Origin: DASXTB01 sp036505615 | GTDB lineage: Bacteria > Acidobacteriota > UBA6911 > JACQSX01 | DNA: 14,239 nt | Assembly: GCA_036505615.1 (NCBI GenBank) | Contig: DASXTB010000030.1 | Coordinates: 1-14,239, forward strand | Direction of reading: 5' to 3' | Part shown: piece after piece, positions 5,962-11,965 of the stretch | Layout: every line of letters begins with the position of its first letter | How positions within the stretch are numbered: the first letter of the stretch is position 1 | Position numbers and translations under genes: made by a program | The notes under the pieces: model-generated | Told to the model about the DNA's origin: nothing | What the model saw: the letters and a program-made list of their open reading frames with translations, nothing else | Database searches by the model: none

Positions 5962-6651
5962 ATGCCAATCATTCTTGAAGCCTCCGACCTTAAGAAATAT
6001 TACACGATGGGAGAAAGTGTGGTGCGCGCGCTCGATGGTGTCACGCTGGGGCTGCAGCAGGGGGAATTCCTCGGCCTGCTGGGAACTTCTGGCTCCGGAA
6101 AATCCACGCTGCTCAACCTGATTGCGGGCCTGGACCGGCCTAGCGGCGGCACCCTCAAGGTCTTCGATCGCACAGTCAACGAGATGACCAGAAAAGAACT
6201 GAGCATGCACCGGCGCAAGAATGTGGGGATGATTTTTCAGTCTTTCAACCTGATTTCAACCATGACGGCCCGAGAAAACGTGGCGCTTCCCCTGATGTTT
6301 GCTGAGATTCCGGCCGCGCAGCGCGAACAGCGCGCCGATCAGTTGCTTGAATCAGTAGGGTTAAGCGGAAGACAGCTGCATAAGCCAAACCAGCTCTCCG
6401 GCGGCGAGCAACAGCGCGTCGCGATCGCGCGGGCCATGGCCAACAGCCCCGCGATTCTGCTGGCAGACGAACCCACCGGAAATCTCGACAGCAAAACAGC
6501 CAGGGGAATCCTCGATCTTCTCAAAGAGCTCCACGCTCGAGAGGGAAAGACCATCGTGCTTGTCACCCACGACCAGGCCCTGGCATCTCAGTATGTGCAA
6601 AGAAATATAACCCTGCTTGACGGACGGATCGTGAGCCAGGTGCCTGCATGA
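5962..6651 (+). CDS. ABC transporter ATPase, LolD/MacB-type
   Basis: This 229-residue cytoplasmic ATPase belongs to the LolD/MacB/FtsE branch, which works with FtsX-type permeases in lipoprotein release, efflux or envelope mechanotransmission. Motifs: Walker A G-T-S-G-S-G-K-S-T (41-49), Q-loop F-Q-S-F-N-L-I (92-98, the form typical of this branch), signature L-S-G-G-E-Q-Q-R (145-152), Walker B I-L-L-A-D-E-P-T-G-N-L-D (165-176) and H-loop T-H-D (H203). Length is normal. The ATG at 5962 is the first in frame and starts the conserved region; a ribosome binding site is not obvious. The stop overlaps the next gene's ATG by ATGA (6648-6651), so the pair is coupled. The branch call is firm; whether it serves lipoproteins or small molecules cannot be decided. 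Confidence 0.93.
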   Translation: MPIILEASDLKKYYTMGESVVRALDGVTLGLQQGEFLGLLGTSGSGKSTLLNLIAGLDRPSGGTLKVFDRTVNEMTRKELSMHRRKNVGMIFQSFNLISTMTARENVALPLMFAEIPAAQREQRADQLLESVGLSGRQLHKPNQLSGGEQQRVAIARAMANSPAILLADEPTGNLDSKTARGILDLLKELHAREGKTIVLVTHDQALASQYVQRNITLLDGRIVSQVPA

Positions 6652-8015
6652 TCTTCTCCGACACGGTTCAGCTTTCATTTCGAAACCTGCGCGAAGCCAA
6701 ATTGCGCACCGCGCTGACGACACTGGGAGTGTCCATTGGGATCGCCTCGCTGATCAGCATGGTGTCGCTGGGCGTCGGGCTTCAGGAACAGACCGTGGGG
6801 AGATTTCTGAAGTCTGGAGTATTCGATTCGATTTCCGTGTTTTCGCGGTTGCCCGGCTTTGAATTTAACCTCAGGCCGGCCCGCAGGCGGGCGACCGGCA
6901 ATAGAGGGAACGTATCGAGACCGCCTGAAAAACCGTCGCCGCCCCTGGACGACGAGGCTCTGCAGAAACTGGCAGCCATCCGTGACGTCAAAGAGGTCTA
7001 TCCCACTTTCCGCGTGCCGATGGAGATCAAATTTGGCGAATTTTCGGAATTCAGTTCAGCTCTGGGCATTCCCATGTCGGCCAAAGGAGAAGGAGTGTTT
7101 CAGAAAATTTCGTATGGCTCGTTTTTCAACAACGATACTGAGGACACCTGCATGCTGAGCCTGGATCTGGCCGGCCGCATCACAGACAAGGATCCCAAAG
7201 ATCTGATCGGCAAAGAGGTAACGCTTGGCTACGCCGCGTCAAATTCACAGCCTGCAGCTCCCTGGACTCAGTTCGGCGGCATCAGCCTTCAACGGATGGA
7301 AAAGCGGTATCGGATCGTGGCAATTGTCGACCGCGAGCCGGGTCCTACCATCGGCGCTGGATTGTTTTCACCGATCATGATTCCCATGCGAAAAGCGCGC
7401 GAGATGGGCGGCGCTGATCTGACCAACCCTCAGGCATTCCTGCGGCAGCTATCGCAAAAGCCTTCCTATGTTTCGCTAACGGTGAAAGTGCGGCGCCCTC
7501 AGGATACTGACGAAGTGGAAAAGAAAATCAAAGAACTGGGATTTAATGCGTTTTCGATAAACGACGCGCTTCAGGGAGCTAAAAGGGCATTCATCATCCT
7601 GGATATCATTCTCGGCGTCATCGGATCGATCGCCCTGGCGGTGGCCTCTCTGGGAATAGTCAACACCATGGTGATGTCAATTCTGGAGCGGACCCGCGAA
7701 ATCGGCGTAATGAAGGCCATCGGCGGCAGCGATGGCGATGTCCGGCGGATCTTCCTGGTGGAGTCATCCATCATCGGACTTCTGGGCGGCGTGGTTGGAA
7801 TCTTTTTAGGCTGGCTGGTGGGCAAGGTCATAAACTTCGGCGCCAATATTTACATCGAGCGCCAGGGCGGCACGGCGGGCCAACTCTTTTTCATCCCCTG
7901 GTGGCTGATCGGATGTGGCGTCGCGTTTGCAGTTGTTGTCAGCCTGGTCGCCGGTAGTTATCCCGCCGCACGCGCCGCGCGCGTCGATCCCATCAAGGCG
8001 CTGAGGCATGATTAG
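6648..8015 (+). CDS. MacB/FtsX-like ABC transporter permease
   Basis: This 455-residue inner-membrane partner of the LolD-like ATPase has the MacB topology. A first helix (about 22-44, preceded by R-N-L-R-E-A-K-L-R-T-A-L-T) is followed by a large periplasmic MacB-PCD-like domain (~45-310) with a basic, Pro-rich stretch near 75-95 (R-P-A-R-R-R-A-T-G). Then come three C-terminal helices in an FtsX domain, including the coupling motif E-R-T-R-E-I-G-V-M-K-A-I-G and the terminal P-A-A-R-A-A-R-V-D-P-I-K-A-L-R. No membrane-fusion or outer-membrane partner is in the window. Such stand-alone pairs often export peptides or lipids, but the cargo here is unknown. A purine-rich repeat begins directly after the stop. 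Confidence 0.92.
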   Translation: MIFSDTVQLSFRNLREAKLRTALTTLGVSIGIASLISMVSLGVGLQEQTVGRFLKSGVFDSISVFSRLPGFEFNLRPARRRATGNRGNVSRPPEKPSPPLDDEALQKLAAIRDVKEVYPTFRVPMEIKFGEFSEFSSALGIPMSAKGEGVFQKISYGSFFNNDTEDTCMLSLDLAGRITDKDPKDLIGKEVTLGYAASNSQPAAPWTQFGGISLQRMEKRYRIVAIVDREPGPTIGAGLFSPIMIPMRKAREMGGADLTNPQAFLRQLSQKPSYVSLTVKVRRPQDTDEVEKKIKELGFNAFSINDALQGAKRAFIILDIILGVIGSIALAVASLGIVNTMVMSILERTREIGVMKAIGGSDGDVRRIFLVESSIIGLLGGVVGIFLGWLVGKVINFGANIYIERQGGTAGQLFFIPWWLIGCGVAFAVVVSLVAGSYPAARAARVDPIKALRHD

Positions 8016-8135
8016 GGAGAGCGGGGAGCAGGGGAGCGGGGGAGCGGGGGAGCGGGGGAGCGGGGGAGTGGGGGAGCGGGAGAGCGGGGGAGTGGGGGAG
8101 CGAGAGAGCGGGGGAGTGGGTGAGCGAGAGATCGA
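8016..8135 (+). repeat. purine-rich minisatellite (GGGGGAGC/T units)
   Basis: About a dozen tandem 8-9 nt units of the form G(4-5)-A-G-C/T-G occupy the gap directly after the MacB-like stop. The + strand is almost entirely purine apart from single C or T per unit. Units are near-identical at 8030-8070 and decay toward 8135. The G runs could form G-quadruplexes. Related text occurs at 9835-9904 and in the hairpin loop at 1997-2012. Confidence 0.8.
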
Positions 8136-8167
8136 GTAACTAGGAAAAAGCGACTGAGTGGGCGTCT

Positions 8168-8210
8168 GGCACCCACTCACCCGCTCTTCCACTCCCCCAC
8201 TCACCCACTC
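8168..8210. repeat. inverted copy of the minisatellite; possible bidirectional terminator
   Basis: The C-rich text CACCCACTCACCCGCTC... ACTCCCCCACTCACCCACTC is the reverse complement of the units at 8085-8130, so the two stretches can fold into a long imperfect hairpin between the convergent macB-like and deoC genes. It runs into the deoC stop at 8209-8211. It may serve as a terminator for both, although there is no T run. Confidence 0.5.
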
Positions 8211-9075
8211 AATAACTGGCGGCGCCCGCTTGCCCCTGTACAATCTTTACCCCGGCACTGGCGCCGATGCGGTTGGCGCCCGCTTCGATCATCTTTCGGG
8301 TAATCTCGGTATCCTTGATGCCGCCAGCGGCCTTAACACCCATCCCGGGGCCAACGACACGGCGCATTAGAGCTACGTCCTCGACTGTCGCGCCGCCGGC
8401 TGCAAATCCCGTCGAGGTTTTGACGAAGTCGGCGCGCGCCTCCTTGGCCAGACTGCAAGCCTTTACCTTTTCGTCATTGCTCAAGAGAGCCGCTTCGATA
8501 ATGACTTTGGTGGTCGCCCCGTTATCGTGACACGCTCCCACCACCGATTCGATATCGCGTCTGGCCAGCGAATCCAGGCTGCTCTTGAGAGCGCCGATGT
8601 TGACGACCATGTCGATCTCCCGGGCGCCGTCGAAAATGGCGCGGCGAGCTTCAAAACTTTTCACATCCGGCGTCGTGGCGCCCAGCGGGAAACCGACGAC
8701 GGAACAAACTGCCACACGGCTGCCCTTCAAGATTTGATAGGCCCTGGAAACCCATGTCGGATTGACGCAAACAGAGGCAAATCCAAACTGCAACGCTTCT
8801 TCGCACAGCTTGACTATTTGTTTTTCCGTGGCTTCCGGCTTCAACAACGTGTGGTCAATGTAGGGGGCAAGCTCGGCATGGACAGCCCTCTCCATGGTCC
8901 CCAGAGTGCCGATGCGCTGCGCTCCGCACTCTATGATCAGCCGCATCCGATCTGGGCATTGTTCGATGGAGACGGCGTGGCAGGCGCACTGTCCGGTAAA
9001 GCACGCAGCCTGCGTGCGCCGGAAAATCTCTTCCGTGATCTGCTCGATTAGGCCTTGGTAATCGTGGAGGTCCAT
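8209..9075 (-). CDS. deoC: deoxyribose-phosphate aldolase with N-terminal extension
   Basis: DeoC is a class I aldolase that cleaves 2-deoxyribose-5-phosphate to acetaldehyde and glyceraldehyde-3-phosphate. The TIM-barrel part starts near residue 72 (Y-I-D-H-T-L-L-K-P) and carries catalytic Asp (E-I-D-M-V, D155), Schiff-base Lys (F-V-K-T-S-T-G-F, K219), the second active-site Lys (G-V-K-A-A-G-G, K248) and the phosphate loop I-G-A-S-A-G. At 288 residues it exceeds the usual ~220-250. The first ~65 residues are an extension: an amphipathic-looking helix (L-I-E-Q-I-T-E-E-I-F-R-R, 9-20), then Cys at 25, 30, 32, 40 and 50. Such N-terminal helices resemble the encapsulation peptides of microcompartment enzymes; this is inference. 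The ATG at 9075 has no clear Shine-Dalgarno. RpiB-like, Hpt and DeoB are close by. Confidence 0.93.
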   Translation of the reverse strand: MDLHDYQGLIEQITEEIFRRTQAACFTGQCACHAVSIEQCPDRMRLIIECGAQRIGTLGTMERAVHAELAPYIDHTLLKPEATEKQIVKLCEEALQFGFASVCVNPTWVSRAYQILKGSRVAVCSVVGFPLGATTPDVKSFEARRAIFDGAREIDMVVNIGALKSSLDSLARRDIESVVGACHDNGATTKVIIEAALLSNDEKVKACSLAKEARADFVKTSTGFAAGGATVEDVALMRRVVGPGMGVKAAGGIKDTEITRKMIEAGANRIGASAGVKIVQGQAGAASY

Positions 9076-9162
9076 GGTTTTGTCAGCGGTCCCTAGTCAG
9101 TGGTCCGTAGTCCGTTGTCCAAGCGACAGACCACGGACAAATGACCACGGGCAAGAAAAAAC
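9076..9162. repeat. GTCCGT/ACGGAC repeat-rich spacer between deoC and the rpiB-like gene
   Basis: This short spacer between two co-directional minus-strand genes contains GTGGTCCGTAGTCCGTTGTC and, after a short gap, the partial inverse GACAGACCACGGAC, which can form an imperfect hairpin. It looks like another dispersed intergenic repeat. It may weaken read-through from rpiB into deoC. Confidence 0.45.
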
Positions 9163-9777
9163 TCATCGCTTCCGCAAATATTCCCGCTCCACATCCCGGA
9201 TTTTCTGGACCCGCCGGCCATGCCTGGCCTCACCATGCGGCGTAGCCAGCCACGTGTCGACTACAGCTAACAGGCGTTCGACGGGCAGCATTCTGCCGCC
9301 AAGAGTCAGGACATTGGCGTAATTATGTTCGCGACTGTTGCGCGCGGTCGCTTCATCGTAACAGAGCGCAGCCAGAACTCCGGGCACTTTGTTGGCCGTC
9401 ATGCAGGAGCCGATGCCGGCGCCATCGACCACAATCCCCCACCGGCACTCTCCCGCGGCCACGGCTTCGGCCACCTTGCGCGCAAAATCCGGATAATCGA
9501 CTGGCTCTTCCGAGCGCGTTCCAAAGTCGCGCACCCGGTACCCTCGGGATTCGAGATACCTTTTTATCGCCTCTTTGGCGGCAAAGCCCCCATGATCGGC
9601 TCCAAGAGCGATGATTTCTTCTTTCCCCGCATTGTCCACGTCAAACCGGATATTTTTCTCGCGCGCCAGCTCCCAGGCGAGAGGCGTGACCACAGCGCTT
9701 AGCGAAAGGTGATAAATCGTTCCCGGCGGAGTTCGCGCAATCTCCTCGGCGGTAATAACATCACGGGATTGGGCCAT
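9163..9777 (-). CDS. RpiB/LacAB-family sugar-phosphate isomerase with N-terminal domain and altered catalytic loop
   Basis: This 204-residue protein has a C-terminal RpiB-like domain (from about 55). Visible are A-L-G-A-D-H-G-G-F (58-65), V-D-Y-P-D-F (93-98), G-I-G-S-C-M-T-A-N-K-V-P-G (121-133), and S-R-E-H-N-Y-A-N-V-L-T-L-G-G-R (148-162). RpiB normally interconverts ribose-5-P and ribulose-5-P with a catalytic Cys in I-C-G-T-G-I-G; here the loop is V-V-D-G-A-G-I-G, so Asp118 replaces that Cys, with a Cys shifted to 125. The N-terminal ~53 residues (V-I-T-A-E-E-I ... V-V-T-P-L-A-W-E-L-A-R) form an extra domain not found in classical ~150-residue RpiB. As I recall, similar architecture occurs in RpiB-like proteins of 'sugar phosphate utilizing' microcompartment loci. 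I chose ATG 9777 because anything further upstream is repeat sequence. Activity may differ from classical isomerase. Confidence 0.85.
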   Translation of the reverse strand: MAQSRDVITAEEIARTPPGTIYHLSLSAVVTPLAWELAREKNIRFDVDNAGKEEIIALGADHGGFAAKEAIKRYLESRGYRVRDFGTRSEEPVDYPDFARKVAEAVAAGECRWGIVVDGAGIGSCMTANKVPGVLAALCYDEATARNSREHNYANVLTLGGRMLPVERLLAVVDTWLATPHGEARHGRRVQKIRDVEREYLRKR

Positions 9778-9834
9778 GGTCGCTATTCTAGCTGCAAGCT
9801 TCCCAATTGCACAGATTTGAACCAGCGGACGCCT

Positions 9835-9904
9835 GGAGTGGGAGAGTGGGAGAGCGGGAGAGTGGGTGAGGGGGAGAGCGGGTGAGACGGAGAGCGGGAG
9901 ACGG
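9835..9904. repeat. purine-rich GGGAGAGTGGGAGAGCGG repeat in the rpiB/hpt divergent gap
   Basis: Around eight imperfect 8-9 nt units of GGGAGAGT/CG occupy the gap between divergent rpiB-like and hpt genes. The family is the same as at 8016-8135. It would translate as a false N-terminal extension of the rpiB-like frame, which is why the internal ATG at 9777 is preferred. Confidence 0.75.
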
Positions 9905-9983
9905 ACTCTCATTTCGCGAAATTGGTGAAATTCGTGGCCGGTTTTTATGTAGAATTTGCCCAACTCGACCAGGAGATCTGAAG
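9905..9983 (+). promoter_or_regulatory. upstream region of hpt with ribosome binding site
   Basis: AGGAG at 9971-9975 lies 8 nt before ATG 9984 and is a good ribosome binding site. An AT-richer stretch at 9941-9956 (TTTTTATGTAGAATTT) contains a possible -10 (TAGAAT, 9950-9955), but no convincing -35 sits 17 nt upstream. The bases 9913-9936 (TTCGCGAAATTGGTGAAATTC) look repetitive. Promoter call is weak; the ribosome binding site is sound. Confidence 0.45.
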
Positions 9984-10541
9984 ATGACGGTCCCAGCGAT
10001 GAAGTGGAGCAGTGATTCCATCTCCGAAATCCTGCTGACGGCCGACCAGATCCAAGGCAGGATTCGGGAAATGGGCGCGCAAATTACAGGCGACTATGCA
10101 GGCAAGAAGCCTCTGTTTATCGGTATCCTGAAGGGCGCCTCGGTCTTTCATGCAGATCTAATCCGGAACGTGCACCTGCCCGTCTCTGTGGATTTCATCG
10201 CCGTGGCCAGTTATGGAAATGCCACCGAGAGTTCAGGGCAAGTGCAGTTGATTAAGGACGTCGAGACCAGTGTGGAGGGCAGGCATGTCATTCTTGTCGA
10301 AGACATCGTCGATACCGGACTGACGCTCACCTACTTGATCCACAATTTCGAATCGCGCAATCCACGCTCTCTAAAAGTGGCAACGCTGCTCAACAAGCCC
10401 TCGCGACGCAAGGTTCCCGTCACTCCGGATTACATCGGATTTGACATTCCCGATAAATTCGTAGTCGGGTATGGACTGGATTACGCGCAAAAATATCGAA
10501 ATCTGCCCTACGTGGCAGTGCTGAAATCAGCGAATCTCTAG
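9984..10541 (+). CDS. hpt: hypoxanthine (guanine) phosphoribosyltransferase
   Basis: This 185-residue cytoplasmic purine-salvage enzyme joins hypoxanthine or guanine to PRPP, giving IMP or GMP. Key elements: the N-terminal L-F-I-G-I-L-K-G-A (44-52) loop that contacts pyrophosphate, the flexible S-Y-G region (77-79), the PRPP motif V-I-L-V-E-D-I-V-D-T-G-L-T (102-114), K-V-A-T-L-L-N-K-P (131-139), and the purine-binding end P-D-K-F-V-V-G-Y-G-L-D-Y (156-167). Length is standard. The frame is open upstream to 9882, but that part is repeat; ATG 9984 follows a good AGGAG. It is divergent from the rpiB-like gene and convergent with deoB, forming part of a nucleoside salvage neighbourhood. Confidence 0.94.
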   Translation: MTVPAMKWSSDSISEILLTADQIQGRIREMGAQITGDYAGKKPLFIGILKGASVFHADLIRNVHLPVSVDFIAVASYGNATESSGQVQLIKDVETSVEGRHVILVEDIVDTGLTLTYLIHNFESRNPRSLKVATLLNKPSRRKVPVTPDYIGFDIPDKFVVGYGLDYAQKYRNLPYVAVLKSANL

Positions 10542-10644
10542 TCAATCAGCAGGTCACCAAGTCCCCAGGTCACAACGCAGACTGATCGGGATGGGACCCG
10601 GTAACCGTGAGCCTGCAGAGCTGTTGACCTGCTGACTGATTGAC
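10541..10644. terminator. long inverted repeat between convergent hpt and deoB
   Basis: GTCAATCAGCAGGTCA (10541-10556) is matched by TGACCTG-CTGA-CTGATTGAC (10625-10644). The arms are complementary over 16 bp except for a 4-nt CTGA (TCAG) insertion in the right arm. The 68-nt loop includes a second CAGGTCAC copy (10566-10573). Position between converging genes suggests a bidirectional terminator; the form also fits a small decayed mobile or REP-like repeat. The hpt stop overlaps its first base. Confidence 0.55.
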
Positions 10645-10651
10645 CCGCTTC

Positions 10652-11818
10652 TCATTTAAGCGCGGGTAAAAAACTTTCGCCCACAGGCAAGTGGCACCCG
10701 AAATTTTCGCAGATGGTGGCGCCTACATCTGCCAGAGTGCGGCGCAGGCCGAGATTCCAGCCGCCATTAGATTTTTTAGAATACGCGATCAGAGGCACGT
10801 ATTCGCGCGAGTGATCGGTTGAGGGAGTGGTCGGATCGCAACCATGATCGGCGGTCAGCACCAAAAGGTCTTCCGCGGTCATTGCTTCCTCAATCTCCTT
10901 TAACCTCTCGTCGAAGTCCTCAAGTGCCCGACCGTAGCCTTGCACGTCGTTTCTATGCCCGTAGACCATGTCGAAATCCACCAGATTGCTGAAAATCAGG
11001 CCGCTCGCGTTTCTTCTCATGCTCTCGACGATCCGGTCGCAGTTGTCGCTGTTGTCCTTCACCTTGATCTCTTCGGAGATTCCGCGGTAACAGAAAATGG
11101 AAGCGATCTTGCCGATGCCGACTGTGGGCAGCTTTTTCTGGTGCAGTAAATCGAGCATCGTCACTGCCGGCGGATCAATCGCGAAATCCTTGCGCCGCTC
11201 GGTCCGCTTGAAATTGCCCGGCGCTCCCACAAAGGGACGCGCTATGACACGCCCTACTTGATGATTCCCAACTAAAATCTCTCGAGCTCTATGGCAAGCC
11301 TGGTACAACTCTTGCACCGGAACCTTCTCCTCATGGGCCGCCACCTGGAAGACGCTGTCGGCGGAAGTGTAGACAATCCATTTGCCCGTCCTCAGATGCT
11401 CCTCCCCCAGCTTGGCGATGATCTCGGTTCCCGAAGCCGGGACGTTCCCCAGCACGCCTCGACCCGTCTCTTTCTCGAATCTCTGGATGATCTCGGGGGG
11501 AAAACCGTGGGGGTAGAGCGGAAATGGTTCTTCCAGAATGATCCCCGCCATCTCCCAGTGACCAGTGGTGGTGTCCTTGCCGGGAGACGCAAGCGCTATC
11601 CGCCCAAAGTATCCGGCGGGTACAGCTACAGGATTTACCGAAGCCAGTGCCTTAAGATTCGCCATCCCCAAGCGCTGCAGGTTCGGGATCTGGAGCTTCC
11701 GCTGTTCGGCTATGTGGCCCAGCGTGTCGCTGCCACAGTCGCCGTATTGCGCCGCGTCCGGCATTTCGCCGATTCCGAGAGAATCCAATACGATGAGAAT
11801 CACTCGGTTGAATTTCAT
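10652..11818 (-). CDS. deoB: phosphopentomutase
   Basis: DeoB interconverts ribose-1-P and ribose-5-P, and deoxyribose-1-P and -5-P, linking nucleoside phosphorolysis to DeoC and central metabolism. From ATG 11818 it has 388 residues, normal for the family. Alkaline-phosphatase-superfamily features are present: metal Asp in I-V-L-D-S-L-G-I-G-E-M-P-D-A (9-22), D-T-L-G-H (31-35), the active-site Thr loop G-K-D-T-T-T-G-H-W-E (80-89), and the second metal set A-D-H-G-C-D-P-T-T-P-S-T-D-H-S-R-E near the end. The frame runs open to 11848, but ATG 11818 begins the conserved region and is preceded by a purine-rich GAGAAGAG that can act as ribosome binding site. It lies 146 nt downstream of the amidohydrolase on the same strand. 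Confidence 0.95.
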   Translation of the reverse strand: MKFNRVILIVLDSLGIGEMPDAAQYGDCGSDTLGHIAEQRKLQIPNLQRLGMANLKALASVNPVAVPAGYFGRIALASPGKDTTTGHWEMAGIILEEPFPLYPHGFPPEIIQRFEKETGRGVLGNVPASGTEIIAKLGEEHLRTGKWIVYTSADSVFQVAAHEEKVPVQELYQACHRAREILVGNHQVGRVIARPFVGAPGNFKRTERRKDFAIDPPAVTMLDLLHQKKLPTVGIGKIASIFCYRGISEEIKVKDNSDNCDRIVESMRRNASGLIFSNLVDFDMVYGHRNDVQGYGRALEDFDERLKEIEEAMTAEDLLVLTADHGCDPTTPSTDHSREYVPLIAYSKKSNGGWNLGLRRTLADVGATICENFGCHLPVGESFLPALK

Positions 11819-11851
11819 CTCTTCTCTTGGGCAACCACGATTCACCAAACA

Positions 11852-11965
11852 TCAGCGAACGATTTTCAAGCCGAGCTCGCGCTCGAAGGCATCGAAGTCT
11901 CGATCGTTGTGCAAAAGGAATTGAATCAGTGCCGCGAGCGTCAGCGGGCGACAGTTGAATCCGGC
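11852..11965 (-). pseudogene. C-terminal remnant of a PIN-domain (VapC-like) protein
   Basis: In the frame ending at TGA 11852-11854, ~36 residues read ...C-R-P-L-T-L-A-A-L-I-Q-F-L-L-H-N-D-R-D-F-D-A-F and end E-L-G-L-K-I-V-R. The H-N-D-R-D-F followed by G-L-K-I is what the C-terminal end of VapC-type PIN ribonuclease toxins looks like, with the third and fourth acidic residues in N-D-R-D. The frame meets a stop ~50 nt further upstream and has no start codon, and the amidohydrolase 3' end overlaps it. I therefore read it as the broken tail of a toxin gene. The match is from memory of the family; the fragment is short, so chance remains possible. Confidence 0.5.

Noticed and set aside
8016..8210. 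CRISPR array
   Set aside because: Units are 8-9 nt, contiguous and decaying, with no unique spacers of constant length.
8527..9051. 174-codon plus-strand frame opposite deoC
   Set aside because: Shadow of deoC, whose catalytic residues are all present on the other strand.
9778..9963. N-terminal extension of the rpiB-like frame (62 extra codons)
   Set aside because: It is a translation of the GGGAGAGTGGG repeat (Ser-Pro-Leu-His rich), with no ribosome binding site; ATG 9777 begins sensible protein.
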